Shown: positions 45,296 through 52,159 of the stretch, one piece after another
Numbering within the stretch: the first letter of the stretch is position 1
How the letters are laid out: each line of letters opens with the position of its first letter
DNA from: Flavobacteriaceae bacterium
GTDB taxonomy: Bacteria; Bacteroidota; Bacteroidia; Flavobacteriales; Flavobacteriaceae
Reading direction: 5' to 3'
DNA length: 52,159 nt
NCBI GenBank assembly: GCA_029252265.1
Contig: JAQXBT010000012.1
Span: forward strand, 1 to 52,159
Notes under the pieces: generated by a model
What the model saw: the letters and a program-made list of their open reading frames with translations, nothing else
Told to the model about the DNA's origin: nothing
Databases searched by the model: none
Program-made: the position numbers and the translations under genes

Positions 45296-45682
45296 ATGAA
45301 AGATAAAATAAAAGCAGTTCAACAATTTCACGAAGCCTTTAAAATTGGGTATAGAACTTCTCTAAAAGCCGATTTAGGTTTTTCTAAAAACACCCTTCGC
45401 TTTGATTTGATGAAAGAGGAAAATGAAGAATATTTAGAAGCGGCCAATAACAATGACATGGTCGAAGTTGCGGATGCCTTGGGAGATATGCTTTATATCC
45501 TTTGTGGAACCATTATCGAACATGGAATGCAGCACAAAATAGAAGCGGTTTTTGAAGAAATTCAGCGTAGTAATATGAGTAAATTGGGTGAAGATGGCCA
45601 GCCTATCTATCGAGAAGATGGAAAGGTATTAAAAGGCCCTAATTATTTTAAGCCTCATATTCAACAAATTTTAGAATCTTAA
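45296..45682 (+). CDS. MazG-like nucleoside triphosphate pyrophosphohydrolase
   Basis: 128 residues from MKDKIKAVQQFHEAF (the ATG at 45296 fits better than 45275). All-alpha NTP pyrophosphatase fold: LRFDLMKEENEEYLEAANNNDMVEVADALGDMLYILCGT carries the E-E-x-x-E and E-x-x-D magnesium-binding pattern. Likely removes pyrophosphate from NTPs or non-canonical nucleotides. Close to HisE/PRA-PH-type proteins, but no his genes are near. Convergent with ilvE, three bases apart. Confidence 0.85.
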   Translation: MKDKIKAVQQFHEAFKIGYRTSLKADLGFSKNTLRFDLMKEENEEYLEAANNNDMVEVADALGDMLYILCGTIIEHGMQHKIEAVFEEIQRSNMSKLGEDGQPIYREDGKVLKGPNYFKPHIQQILES

Positions 45683-45685
45683 CCC

Positions 45686-46738
45686 TTATACGTTAACAGT
45701 CCAGCCAAATAAATCCTCGGCTTTATTGGTCTGAATATCGGTGATGCGGTTTTTTAATCGTTGTGCGATTGGGTTTTCAAGTTCCGGTAAGTCATAATCG
45801 ATGCCTTTAAATCCAAATCCGGCAATCGGAGAAATGACGGCTGCAGTTCCTGCTCCAAACATTTCTTTTAAACTTCCATTTTTAGAGGCCTCGATGACTT
45901 CAGTTACTGTGAATTTTCGAACGTCCACTTTGATACCTTCGTCTTTGGCGATGTCAAGAATACTTTTTCTTGTAATACCATCTAAAATTCGGTCACTCGT
46001 TGGTCCAGTGATAAGAGTGTCGTTGATACGAACAAAAATATTCATCGCACCGGCTTCTTCAATATATTCGTGGGTGTTATCATCGGTCCAGATGACTTGG
46101 TCGTAGCCTTTGTCAATCGCTAATTGTGTTGGATAAAATTGACCAGCATAGTTACCACCTGCCTTTGCAAATCCAACGCCACCATTTGCTGATCGCGAAT
46201 ACTTTTGCTCAATCAATACTTTTACTTTTCCTGCGAAATAGGCACCTGAAGGTGCTGTACAGATAATAAATTTATAAGCATCCGCAGGAGAGGCATGAAA
46301 TCCTTCGCCTGTTGCAAATATGATGGGTCTAATATATAATGAGCTCCCATCTTGAGTAGGGATCCATTGGTCGTCTACTTTAAGCAATGCTTTTAAGCCA
46401 TCCATGAATACCGTTTCTGGTAATTCGGGAATTGCCAATCGTTTGGCAGAAATATTAAAACGCTTAAAGTTTTCATCGGGTCGGAATAACCAGGTTTTTT
46501 TATCTGAATCTTTGTAGGCTTTCATGCCTTCGAAAATAGATTGTCCGTAATGAAAAATCTTGGAAGAAGGCATTAATGAAATGGCCTGATAAGGCACAAT
46601 TTCAGGGACACCCCAAGCACCATTTTTATAATCACAGACCAGCATATGGTCAGAAAATTCGGATCCAAATCCAAGGTTCTTAAAATCAATTGAATTGATT
46701 TTTGAATGCTGCGTTCGTGTTATTTTTATTGAATCCAT
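45686..46738 (-). CDS. ilvE: Branched-chain amino acid aminotransferase
   Basis: PLP enzyme of fold type IV that interconverts Leu/Ile/Val and their keto acids. 350 residues, the type II length. FHYGQSIFEGMKAYKDSDKKTWLFRPDEN marks the N-terminal domain, and GGVGFAKAGGNYAGQFYPTQLA contains the PLP lysine region. EEAGAMNIFVRI and GTAAVISPIAGFG bind the cofactor phosphate and substrate. A -7 box TAAGTTTG (complement of 46767-46774) and a 9-base dyad upstream suggest local control. Confidence 0.95.
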   Translation of the reverse strand: MDSIKITRTQHSKINSIDFKNLGFGSEFSDHMLVCDYKNGAWGVPEIVPYQAISLMPSSKIFHYGQSIFEGMKAYKDSDKKTWLFRPDENFKRFNISAKRLAIPELPETVFMDGLKALLKVDDQWIPTQDGSSLYIRPIIFATGEGFHASPADAYKFIICTAPSGAYFAGKVKVLIEQKYSRSANGGVGFAKAGGNYAGQFYPTQLAIDKGYDQVIWTDDNTHEYIEEAGAMNIFVRINDTLITGPTSDRILDGITRKSILDIAKDEGIKVDVRKFTVTEVIEASKNGSLKEMFGAGTAAVISPIAGFGFKGIDYDLPELENPIAQRLKNRITDIQTNKAEDLFGWTVNV

Positions 46739-46796
46739 AATAAGGGTATTACTATTTAGCCTTCTACAAACTTACAGAAATTAATATTTAAAAAAA

Positions 46797-46818
46797 ATCA
46801 AACTTCCAAAAGTTTGAT
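46797..46818. promoter_or_regulatory. Inverted repeat in the ilvE-mnmD divergent region
   Basis: ATCAAACTT (46797-46805), CCAA, AAGTTTGAT (46810-46818): a perfect 9-base dyad. It lies ~47 bases upstream of the predicted ilvE start of transcription. It may be an operator for ilvE; no T tract directly follows, so a terminator is less likely. The rest of the 252-base gap is AT-rich with nothing else clear. Confidence 0.45.
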
Positions 46819-46990
46819 ATTTATATTTTATCTTCGATTTTTTAATTGAAATATTCAATAATTTTCGATAGATATCTGTATTGAATGAAAATAAGTTGAG
46901 CAGATTATCGAAGCACCAAATTCCGTTTCACTTCATTAGGGCTCTAAATTTTGAAATGGATCAACTTAAAAGCGTTAATAACAACTACTA

Positions 46991-47674
46991 ATGAAGCGAT
47001 CTATAGTAACTACGGGCGATGGTTCAAAAACCATTCAAATTGAAGATTGGGATGAGCAATACCACTCAATTCATGGTGCCATTCAAGAAGCGCAGCACGT
47101 ATTTATAAAAATGGGATTACATCATTTTCTGAATTCGCACAAACCAACAGTCCTCCATATTCTTGAAATTGGATTTGGTACGGGCTTAAATGCCTTTGTC
47201 ACAGCTTTAGAAGCACACACAAAGAAGATTCAAATTCACTATGAAGGCGTGGAGGCTTATCCTGTTCAGTCAGAAGAATTGTCACTCTTAAATTATGCTT
47301 CTTTACTGGCACAGGATCAATCCCCTGTTTTTGATGCATTACATCAAGTATCTTGGGAATATTTGCATATAATTACCTCTCATTTTTCTTTAAAAAAACG
47401 ATTACAGTTTTTTAACGAATTAGAAGATCAGAACTCCTTTGAACTTATTTATTTTGATGCCTTTGGCGCTAGAGTTCAACCAGATCTATGGACGGAATCT
47501 ATTTTTAAACGCATGTATGATGCACTGAAGGAAAACGGCGTTTTGGTCACTTATGCAGCAAAAGGCAGCGTGCGTCGCGCCATGCAAGCCGTTGGATTTA
47601 TTGTCGAACGATTGGAAGGCCCTCCAGGAAAACGAGAAATGTTGAGAGCGACCAAGCCTCCTAAAGTCTGTTAG
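46991..47674 (+). CDS. mnmD: tRNA 5-methylaminomethyl-2-thiouridine(34) methyltransferase MnmD
   Basis: A 227-residue stand-alone version of the N-terminal (methyltransferase) half of MnmC, which completes mnm5s2U at the wobble base of some tRNAs. DWDEQYHSIHGAIQEAQHVFIKMGL, the SAM-binding loop ILEIGFGTGLNAFVTALEA, YFDAFGARVQPDLW and LVTYAAKGSVRRAMQAVGFIVERLEGPPGKREMLRA match the family. The FAD-dependent oxidase half of E. coli MnmC is absent, as is usual in this phylum. Confidence 0.9.
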   Translation: MKRSIVTTGDGSKTIQIEDWDEQYHSIHGAIQEAQHVFIKMGLHHFLNSHKPTVLHILEIGFGTGLNAFVTALEAHTKKIQIHYEGVEAYPVQSEELSLLNYASLLAQDQSPVFDALHQVSWEYLHIITSHFSLKKRLQFFNELEDQNSFELIYFDAFGARVQPDLWTESIFKRMYDALKENGVLVTYAAKGSVRRAMQAVGFIVERLEGPPGKREMLRATKPPKVC

Positions 47675-47766
47675 TATTATCTTAATGCTATTGCTGGGGA
47701 AACTTAAAGTAATGTTAAACCTTACTCAAATCATTTATTTACGAAGTTGTTATCATTAATTTAGCA

Positions 47767-48678
47767 ATGATGGGACAAACACTATTGATTACAGGAGCAA
47801 CGGGATTAGTTGGTAAAGCATTGGTAAAGCAATGTTTATCGCAAGGCGATACGGTTCATTATTTGACGACTCGTAAATCAAAAATAAAGTCTGAAGCCAA
47901 TTACAAAGGGTTTCATTGGGATCCGCAAAAAAACACCATTGATACTGCTTGTTTTGATGGGGTTGAAGTTGTTATTAATTTAGCAGGGTCCTCCATTGCT
48001 CAACGTTGGACCAAGGTTGCAAAAGCATCCATTTTGTCAAGTAGAACGAATGCTTTAGAGTTGTTACATTCAAGTATTGAAACCCATAAATTTCCTATTC
48101 AACATATTATCTCAGCAAGTGCAATAGGTGTTTATCCCGATTCTAAAACACGCTATTACGAAGAAGATTTTCAAGGAACTGATGCCAGTTTTTTACGAAC
48201 AGTTGTGAAGTCTTGGGAAGGTAGTTTAAAACCATTTCAATCTTTAGGAATTAAAACTACGGCGGTTCGCATTGGAATTGTGCTTGATGCAAATGAAGGA
48301 GCTTTGCCTAAAATCATGGGGCCTATCAAACAGTACATCGGATCTGCTTTAGGTACAGGCGAGCATTGGCAATCGTGGATTCATATTGATGACTTAGTAC
48401 GATTGTTTAGATTTGTAGTAGAATCAAAGTTAGAAGGCGTTTATAATGCCGTTGCTCCCAATCCAGTTCAACAAAAAGACCTTGTGAAATCTATTGCCAA
48501 AATTATTAAGCGTCCACTTTTTTTTCCAAAGGTCCCTGAATTTGCACTTCAAATGCTTCTAGGTGAAATGAGTGCAATCGCCCTCGAAAGTCAACGTGTG
48601 TGCTCTAAAAAAATTGAAGATGCTGGGTTTCAATATCAGTATCATGAATTAGACGTGGCTCTCGAAAATTTGTTGTAA
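47767..48678 (+). CDS. TIGR01777 family SDR oxidoreductase
   Basis: A 303-residue extended short-chain dehydrogenase/epimerase-like protein. NAD(P)-binding loop TLLITGATGLVGKALVKQ, VEVVINLAGSSIAQRWT, and the Ser/Tyr region ISASAIGVYPDS. A C-terminal DUF1731-like part (LFFPKVPEFALQMLLGEMSAIALESQRVCSKKIEDAGF) completes the TIGR01777 architecture. Substrate unknown; related proteins are called epimerase or cell division inhibitor SulA-like without good evidence. Two ATGs in a row at the start. Confidence 0.88.
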   Translation: MMGQTLLITGATGLVGKALVKQCLSQGDTVHYLTTRKSKIKSEANYKGFHWDPQKNTIDTACFDGVEVVINLAGSSIAQRWTKVAKASILSSRTNALELLHSSIETHKFPIQHIISASAIGVYPDSKTRYYEEDFQGTDASFLRTVVKSWEGSLKPFQSLGIKTTAVRIGIVLDANEGALPKIMGPIKQYIGSALGTGEHWQSWIHIDDLVRLFRFVVESKLEGVYNAVAPNPVQQKDLVKSIAKIIKRPLFFPKVPEFALQMLLGEMSAIALESQRVCSKKIEDAGFQYQYHELDVALENLL

Positions 48679-48742
48679 AATTTAGTTTTCAGACTTATTT
48701 ACCGTCCTCAAAATTAACTTCCGAAAAATACTTTGTGACATT

Positions 48743-48774
48743 TTGACATTTTATTAATAATGGCAGTACTTTTG
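48743..48774 (+). promoter_or_regulatory. grpE-dnaJ promoter
   Basis: TTG (48743-48745), 21 bases, TACTTTTG (48767-48774). This fits the Bacteroidota housekeeping consensus. No CIRCE repeat is visible, so HrcA control is not indicated. Confidence 0.6.
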
Positions 48775-48821
48775 CCATTCATTAAAAAAAACATTAATTA
48801 CCCAAAGCGTACATACATACA

Positions 48822-49367
48822 ATGAGTAAAAAAGAAAGCAAAAAGGAAGTTGAAACTCCTCAAGAAACGACGATCAATGAAACAGCCACTGAGACTACTG
48901 AAGCCACTGTTGAGCTTACAGTTGAGGAACAATTGGCCGCAGATTTAGCACAAGAAAAAGATAAATTTTTAAGGTTATTTGCCGAATTTGAAAACTATAA
49001 ACGCCGTACCACAAAGGAACGAATTGAGTTGTTTTCGACTGCCAGTCAAGAGGTCATAAAAGCATTACTTCCAGTGTTGGATGATTTTGATCGTGCTTTG
49101 CTAGAAATGGCTAAAAGCGAAGAAACTGAATTATCTAAAGGCGTTGAGCTGATTAAAAATAAATTCTCTTCGACTCTTGAACAAAAAGGGTTGACCATTG
49201 TTGAGGTCAGTAGTGGCGATTTGTTTAATGCAGATGACCACGAAGCAATCACTCAAATTCCAGCGCCATCAGATGCGATGAAAGGCAAAATTATTGATGT
49301 GATCGAGAAAGGGTATAAGCTAGGGGATAGAGTGATTCGTTTTCCAAAAGTAGTGATTGGAAACTAA
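48822..49367 (+). CDS. grpE: Nucleotide exchange factor GrpE
   Basis: Opens the DnaK nucleotide cleft to release ADP. 181 residues: an acidic, threonine-rich disordered N-terminus (ETTINETATETTEATVE), a long helix (LAADLAQEKDKFLRLFAEFENYKRRTTKER) and the C-terminal beta wing (VSSGDLFNADDHEAITQIPAPSDAMKGKIIDVIEKGYKLGDRVIRFPKVVIG). Upstream of dnaJ by 32 bases in one transcript; dnaK is not in the window. Confidence 0.96.
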   Translation: MSKKESKKEVETPQETTINETATETTEATVELTVEEQLAADLAQEKDKFLRLFAEFENYKRRTTKERIELFSTASQEVIKALLPVLDDFDRALLEMAKSEETELSKGVELIKNKFSSTLEQKGLTIVEVSSGDLFNADDHEAITQIPAPSDAMKGKIIDVIEKGYKLGDRVIRFPKVVIGN

Positions 49368-49399
49368 TAAATATTAAGACATAAAATTTCGATACTGAA

Positions 49400-50509
49400 A
49401 TGGCAAAACGCGATTATTACGACACATTAGGGATCCAAAAAAGCGCCTCAGCAACAGAGATCAAAAAAGCTTACAGAAAAATGGCGGTTAAATACCATCC
49501 GGACAAAAATCCAGATGATAAATCAGCCGAAGATAAATTTAAAGAAGCTGCAGAAGCCTATGAAATATTAAGTGATCCGGATAAGAAAGCGCGTTTTGAC
49601 CAATTTGGTCATCAAGCTTTTGAAGGGGGTGGTGGCCGTGGAAGTGGGCACATGAATATGGATGACATTTTTAGTCAATTCGGCGATATTTTCGGCGGCG
49701 GTGGTGGCTTTGGAGGTTTTGGTGGCGGACAGCGTCAACGAGTGATGAAAGGGAGCAACCTTCGGATTCGTGTCAAATTGACCCTCGAAGAAATTGCCAA
49801 CGGAGTTGAAAAGAAAGTTAAAGTTAAAAGAAAAACGCAAGCCAAAGGCGTGACTTATAAAACCTGTTCTACTTGTAATGGACAAGGGCAGGTGACAAGA
49901 ATTACCAATACGATCTTAGGGCGTATGCAAACAGCTTCACCCTGTAATGCCTGTGGTGGTACAGGACAAAGTATCGATAAACGGCCTTCTAATTCCGATG
50001 CTCAAGGGTTTGTAACTGAAGAAGAAACAGTCTCCATTAAAATTCCAGCGGGTGTGGTCGATGGCATGCAGTTAAAAGTTACTGGAAAAGGAAATGCGGC
50101 ACCTGGAAATGGGATTTCGGGCGATTTATTAGTTGCTATTACCGAAGAAACACATCCAACTTTGCAACGTGAAGGCGATAATTTACACTATGATTTATAT
50201 GTCAGTGTACCTGAAGCAATTTTAGGAGATTCGATCGAAATTGATACCGTGACGGGTAAAGTCCGCTTGAAAATTGAAGCAGGTGTACAATCCGGTAAAA
50301 TATTACGTCTTAGAGGAAAAGGGATTCCAAACATCAATGGTTATAGCCGTGGTGATTTGTTAGTACACATCAATGTATGGACTCCAAAAACCTTGAGCAA
50401 AGAACAAAAAACATTTTTTGAAAAAATGAAATCGGACGAGCATTTTTCTCCAAAACCAGAAAGCTCTGACAAATCATTTTTTGAAAAGGTAAAAGATATG
50501 TTCTCATAA
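49400..50509 (+). CDS. dnaJ: Chaperone DnaJ with a reduced zinc-binding region
   Basis: Delivers clients to DnaK and triggers its ATPase. 369 residues: J domain with the HPD tripeptide (AVKYHPDKNP), Gly/Phe-rich linker (FGGGGGFGGFGGG), then the substrate-binding beta domains. Only two CxxCxGxG motifs are present, CSTCNGQG and CNACGGTG, where E. coli DnaJ has four, so probably a single zinc is bound. The rest is standard, ending in the dimerisation helix. I think this variant is shared by relatives, not a local deletion. Operon with grpE. Confidence 0.95.
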   Translation: MAKRDYYDTLGIQKSASATEIKKAYRKMAVKYHPDKNPDDKSAEDKFKEAAEAYEILSDPDKKARFDQFGHQAFEGGGGRGSGHMNMDDIFSQFGDIFGGGGGFGGFGGGQRQRVMKGSNLRIRVKLTLEEIANGVEKKVKVKRKTQAKGVTYKTCSTCNGQGQVTRITNTILGRMQTASPCNACGGTGQSIDKRPSNSDAQGFVTEEETVSIKIPAGVVDGMQLKVTGKGNAAPGNGISGDLLVAITEETHPTLQREGDNLHYDLYVSVPEAILGDSIEIDTVTGKVRLKIEAGVQSGKILRLRGKGIPNINGYSRGDLLVHINVWTPKTLSKEQKTFFEKMKSDEHFSPKPESSDKSFFEKVKDMFS

Positions 50510-50528
50510 AAGACGGTTTTAATAACGC

Positions 50529-51170
50529 ATGAGCAAAGCAGCAAACCCCCAGTACTCTCAAAATGAGGAGCGGTTAAATGTTTTTACGCACGCTTTTGGG
50601 CTTTTATTAAGCGGGATTGCATTACCATTTCTGATTGTCAAATCGTTTGATTACGATGGGTTTTGGAAACCCGCAAGTTTAATTATTTATGGGGTCAGTT
50701 TGATTGTTTTATATGCGGCTTCTACTTGTTATCATTACGCAAAAGACCCTCAACTAAGACGGAAATTAAATATTTTTGATCATGCTGCGATCTATGTTTT
50801 AATCGCAGGCACCTATTCGCCTTTTGCACTTTTAGTATTGGAAGGCACTTTGGGATGGGGTGTTTTTGGATTCACTTGGATTTTTGCTTTTAGTGGCGTG
50901 ATCCTAAAACTATTTTACACGGGACGGTTTGATAAACTCTCCACACTACTGTATGTTTTAATGGGCTGGCAAATTATGTTTGTGATCAATCCGCTTATGG
51001 AGAGCTTAGCTTTAGAAGGGTTACAGCTGTTATTTGCGGGTGGCGTATTTTATACGGTTGGCGCAGTTTTGTATTCGATGAAAAATCTCCACTACAACCA
51101 CGCCATCTTTCATGCCTTTGTTGTGATGGGAAGTATCTGCCATTTTTTCAGCGTTTTTTACTACTTGTAA
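50529..51170 (+). CDS. Hemolysin III (PAQR) family membrane protein
   Basis: A 213-residue protein with seven membrane segments. Motifs: EERLNVFTHAFGLLLSGIALP at the start, STCYHYAKDPQLRRKLNIFDHAAIYVLIAGTYSPF in the centre, and HNHAIFHAFVVMGSICHFFSVFYYL at the end; the Ser/His/Asp set is the putative zinc-dependent amidase site of PAQR proteins. Despite the name, most bacterial members are not shown to lyse cells. 20 bases behind dnaJ; convergent with the next small gene. Confidence 0.9.
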   Translation: MSKAANPQYSQNEERLNVFTHAFGLLLSGIALPFLIVKSFDYDGFWKPASLIIYGVSLIVLYAASTCYHYAKDPQLRRKLNIFDHAAIYVLIAGTYSPFALLVLEGTLGWGVFGFTWIFAFSGVILKLFYTGRFDKLSTLLYVLMGWQIMFVINPLMESLALEGLQLLFAGGVFYTVGAVLYSMKNLHYNHAIFHAFVVMGSICHFFSVFYYL

Positions 51171-51174
51171 CAAC

Positions 51175-51399
51175 TCATTCTATAATTTCATAGTCGATAC
51201 TTAGTTTTCGTAAAGCTCTTAAAGCTGACGCTGTATTTTTGTCCGCTACTTCTACATCCACAACATCGCCATCTAAGAGGATTTCAGTAAGCTCATTGCA
51301 TAAGGACTGATTCATCTGCGATGAAATTTCTAAAATACATTTGGATATCGCTCTTTTATCGGGGCGTGGTGCGTCACAAGACAGTAAGTTTAGTTTCAT
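51175..51399 (-). CDS. Small hypothetical protein
   Basis: A 74-residue soluble protein with Cys residues near the N-terminus (LLSCDAPRPDKRAISKCILEISSQMNQSLCNE) and a beta-alpha-beta-like end (DGDVVDVEVADKNTASALRALRKLSIDYEIIE), which resembles a small ACT- or ferredoxin-like fold. The balanced composition and tight convergence with the upstream gene argue that it is real. No family recognised. Confidence 0.6.
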   Translation of the reverse strand: MKLNLLSCDAPRPDKRAISKCILEISSQMNQSLCNELTEILLDGDVVDVEVADKNTASALRALRKLSIDYEIIE

Positions 51400-51415
51400 C
51401 TGTTTATTGTTTTAA

Positions 51416-51459
51416 GAATCCTATTTGCTTGTCTGCCACAGGCAGGTTCGCTAGGAATC
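51416..51459. repeat. Dispersed hairpin repeat, copy 3
   Basis: Inner stem CTGCC-ACA-GGCAG (51433-51445) with the flank TTGTCTGCC..GGCAGGTT shared with 24685-24720. An outer imperfect stem GAATCCTA/TAGGAATC (51416-51423, 51452-51459) encloses it, followed by T8. It could end transcription on the plus strand. Confidence 0.6.
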
Positions 51460-51577
51460 ATTTTTTTTGAGTTCGCCTCTTTTAATAGGTACGATTCATG
51501 AAAATAATTATGAATGCAATATACTAGACTTTCAGCAAGATTAGACACTCCTTAACAGGATTATTCGTTTAGTAAAT

Positions 51578-51609
51578 TAAAATACGAAGCTTCGAGTCCA
51601 CGTATTTTA
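51578..51609 (-). terminator. Inverted repeat after the methyltransferase gene, possible terminator
   Basis: TAAAATACG (51578-51586) and CGTATTTTA (51601-51609) form a perfect 9-base dyad around the palindrome CGAAGCTTCG. It lies 13 bases past the stop of the minus-strand gene. The trailing T tract on that strand is weak, so this is a tentative terminator. Confidence 0.5.
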
Positions 51610-51621
51610 GTATTTAGACGA

Positions 51622-52159
51622 TTAAACAATAATTCCCAAGCCATTATGATAGGGGTAATTATACACTTTCTTTCCGGAGTTTTTTGCAATATCAAAAACG
51701 GCACGTCTTACTTCTGGAAAACTTTCTGTATCATGGAAAATACAGCAGCTGCTGTGTTGTACTGCCCAAAGCCCACACTCATACGTTTCTTTGTAATCAT
51801 GGACAATATCGACATGGGCAAAATCATATTGATTTGTGTCTTCTTGTATCCAATCTCTATAATCTGATTTAAATAATTCAATGTTTTTAAACTCATTTAC
51901 CGCTTTTTTTGTTTGATCATAATGGTCTCCTTTGTGCGCACTATGTTTATCTCCAATAAATGTATCAACACCTGTTACTTTTTTAAAATAATTTGAAAAC
52001 ACCACTGTTGAAAATCCATATTCGACACCAAACTCGATACAGCTACCTCGTTCAATATTAAATCGATTTAGTATGTCTTCAATAATTAACTCTAAGCCTT
52101 TCCATGCACTAGTGATTTGAATCGTTTTTTCTGGCACTGCTTTTTTTAATGGTTTGTAT
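51622..52159 (-). CDS. SAM-dependent methyltransferase, 5' end outside the window
   Basis: The frame is open to the right edge (upstream codons read YKPLKKAVPEKTIQITSAWKG), so the GTG at 52137 is probably internal. Class I Rossmann methyltransferase: SCIEFGVEYGFSTVVFSNYF (SAM loop), VTGVDTFIGDK (acidic ribose ligand), YDFAHVDIVHDYKETYECGLWAVQHSSCCIFHDT and EVRRAVFDIAKNSGKKVYNYPYHNGLGII. This resembles the Methyltransf_24 or macrocin O-methyltransferase type, often acting on sugars or small molecules in surface polysaccharide loci. Substrate not predictable from this fragment. Confidence 0.75.
   Translation of the reverse strand, partial: YKPLKKAVPEKTIQITSAWKGLELIIEDILNRFNIERGSCIEFGVEYGFSTVVFSNYFKKVTGVDTFIGDKHSAHKGDHYDQTKKAVNEFKNIELFKSDYRDWIQEDTNQYDFAHVDIVHDYKETYECGLWAVQHSSCCIFHDTESFPEVRRAVFDIAKNSGKKVYNYPYHNGLGIIV

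Noticed and set aside
48721-48821. CIRCE heat-shock operator before grpE
   Set aside because: No TTAGCACTC-N9-GAGTGCTAA-like repeat is present; a normal housekeeping promoter explains the region.

Overview
The window is a low-GC chromosomal segment from a member of the Bacteroidota, almost certainly a marine-type Flavobacteriaceae. Supporting signs are DnaE with a fused N-terminal proofreading domain, type IX secretion (T9SS) tails on two proteins, side-by-side type II and type III glutamine synthetases, MnmD as a stand-alone enzyme, several DUF families common in this group, and promoters of the form TTG-N19-TAnnTTTG. Most of the window is ordinary core genome with short gaps and many convergent gene pairs that touch or overlap.

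Layout. 1-1.5 kb is an accessory patch, read on the minus strand. It holds the N-terminal fragment of a tyrosine recombinase, then a frameshifted lipoprotein hydrolase bounded by a 13/14 inverted repeat, then a ~135-base hairpin-forming repeat built like an integron attC site, then the start of a ParD-like antitoxin with its own promoter and operator. This looks like a decayed cassette array. 1.9-7.7 kb: dnaE, trxA, a DUF58 protein and tRNA-Asp. 8.2-11.5 kb: a DUF1800/DUF1501 pair, the second with both a Tat-type signal and a T9SS tail. 11.6-24.6 kb: M1 peptidase, DUF456, acyl-CoA thioesterase, TerB-like protein, mfd, TlpA-like thioredoxin, the minus-strand operon ldcA-monooxygenase-yraN (yraN frameshifted) and metG.

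24.6-28.4 kb is a second accessory zone. It has heptad repeats, a dispersed hairpin repeat, a repeated 15-base motif upstream of two secreted-protein genes, and three short or truncated reading frames. 28.4-32.5 kb is a tightly packed plus-strand set: TetR regulator, small exported protein, SulP anion transporter, beta-carbonic anhydrase and DUF2490 protein. It is a plausible bicarbonate uptake and hydration module. 32.6-33.8 kb carries a GNAT gene and a chimeric ORF that joins the start of a sulfurtransferase to the end of a hybrid histidine kinase.

33.9-37.3 kb is the divergent glutamine synthetase pair, separated by a regulatory region with two identical 14-base sites 52 bases apart. 37.6-52.2 kb returns to core genes: purM, prfA, pyrF, an Lrp regulator, DUF1684 lipoprotein, crcB, M49 peptidase, a MazG-like pyrophosphohydrolase, ilvE, mnmD, a TIGR01777 epimerase, grpE-dnaJ, a hemolysin III-like protein and a methyltransferase that runs off the right edge.

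The most unusual signal is the integron-like cassette structure at the left edge. The glutamine synthetase double operator, the sulfurtransferase-kinase chimera and the two homopolymer frameshifts also deserve a second look. All functional calls come from reading motifs; no database search was run.
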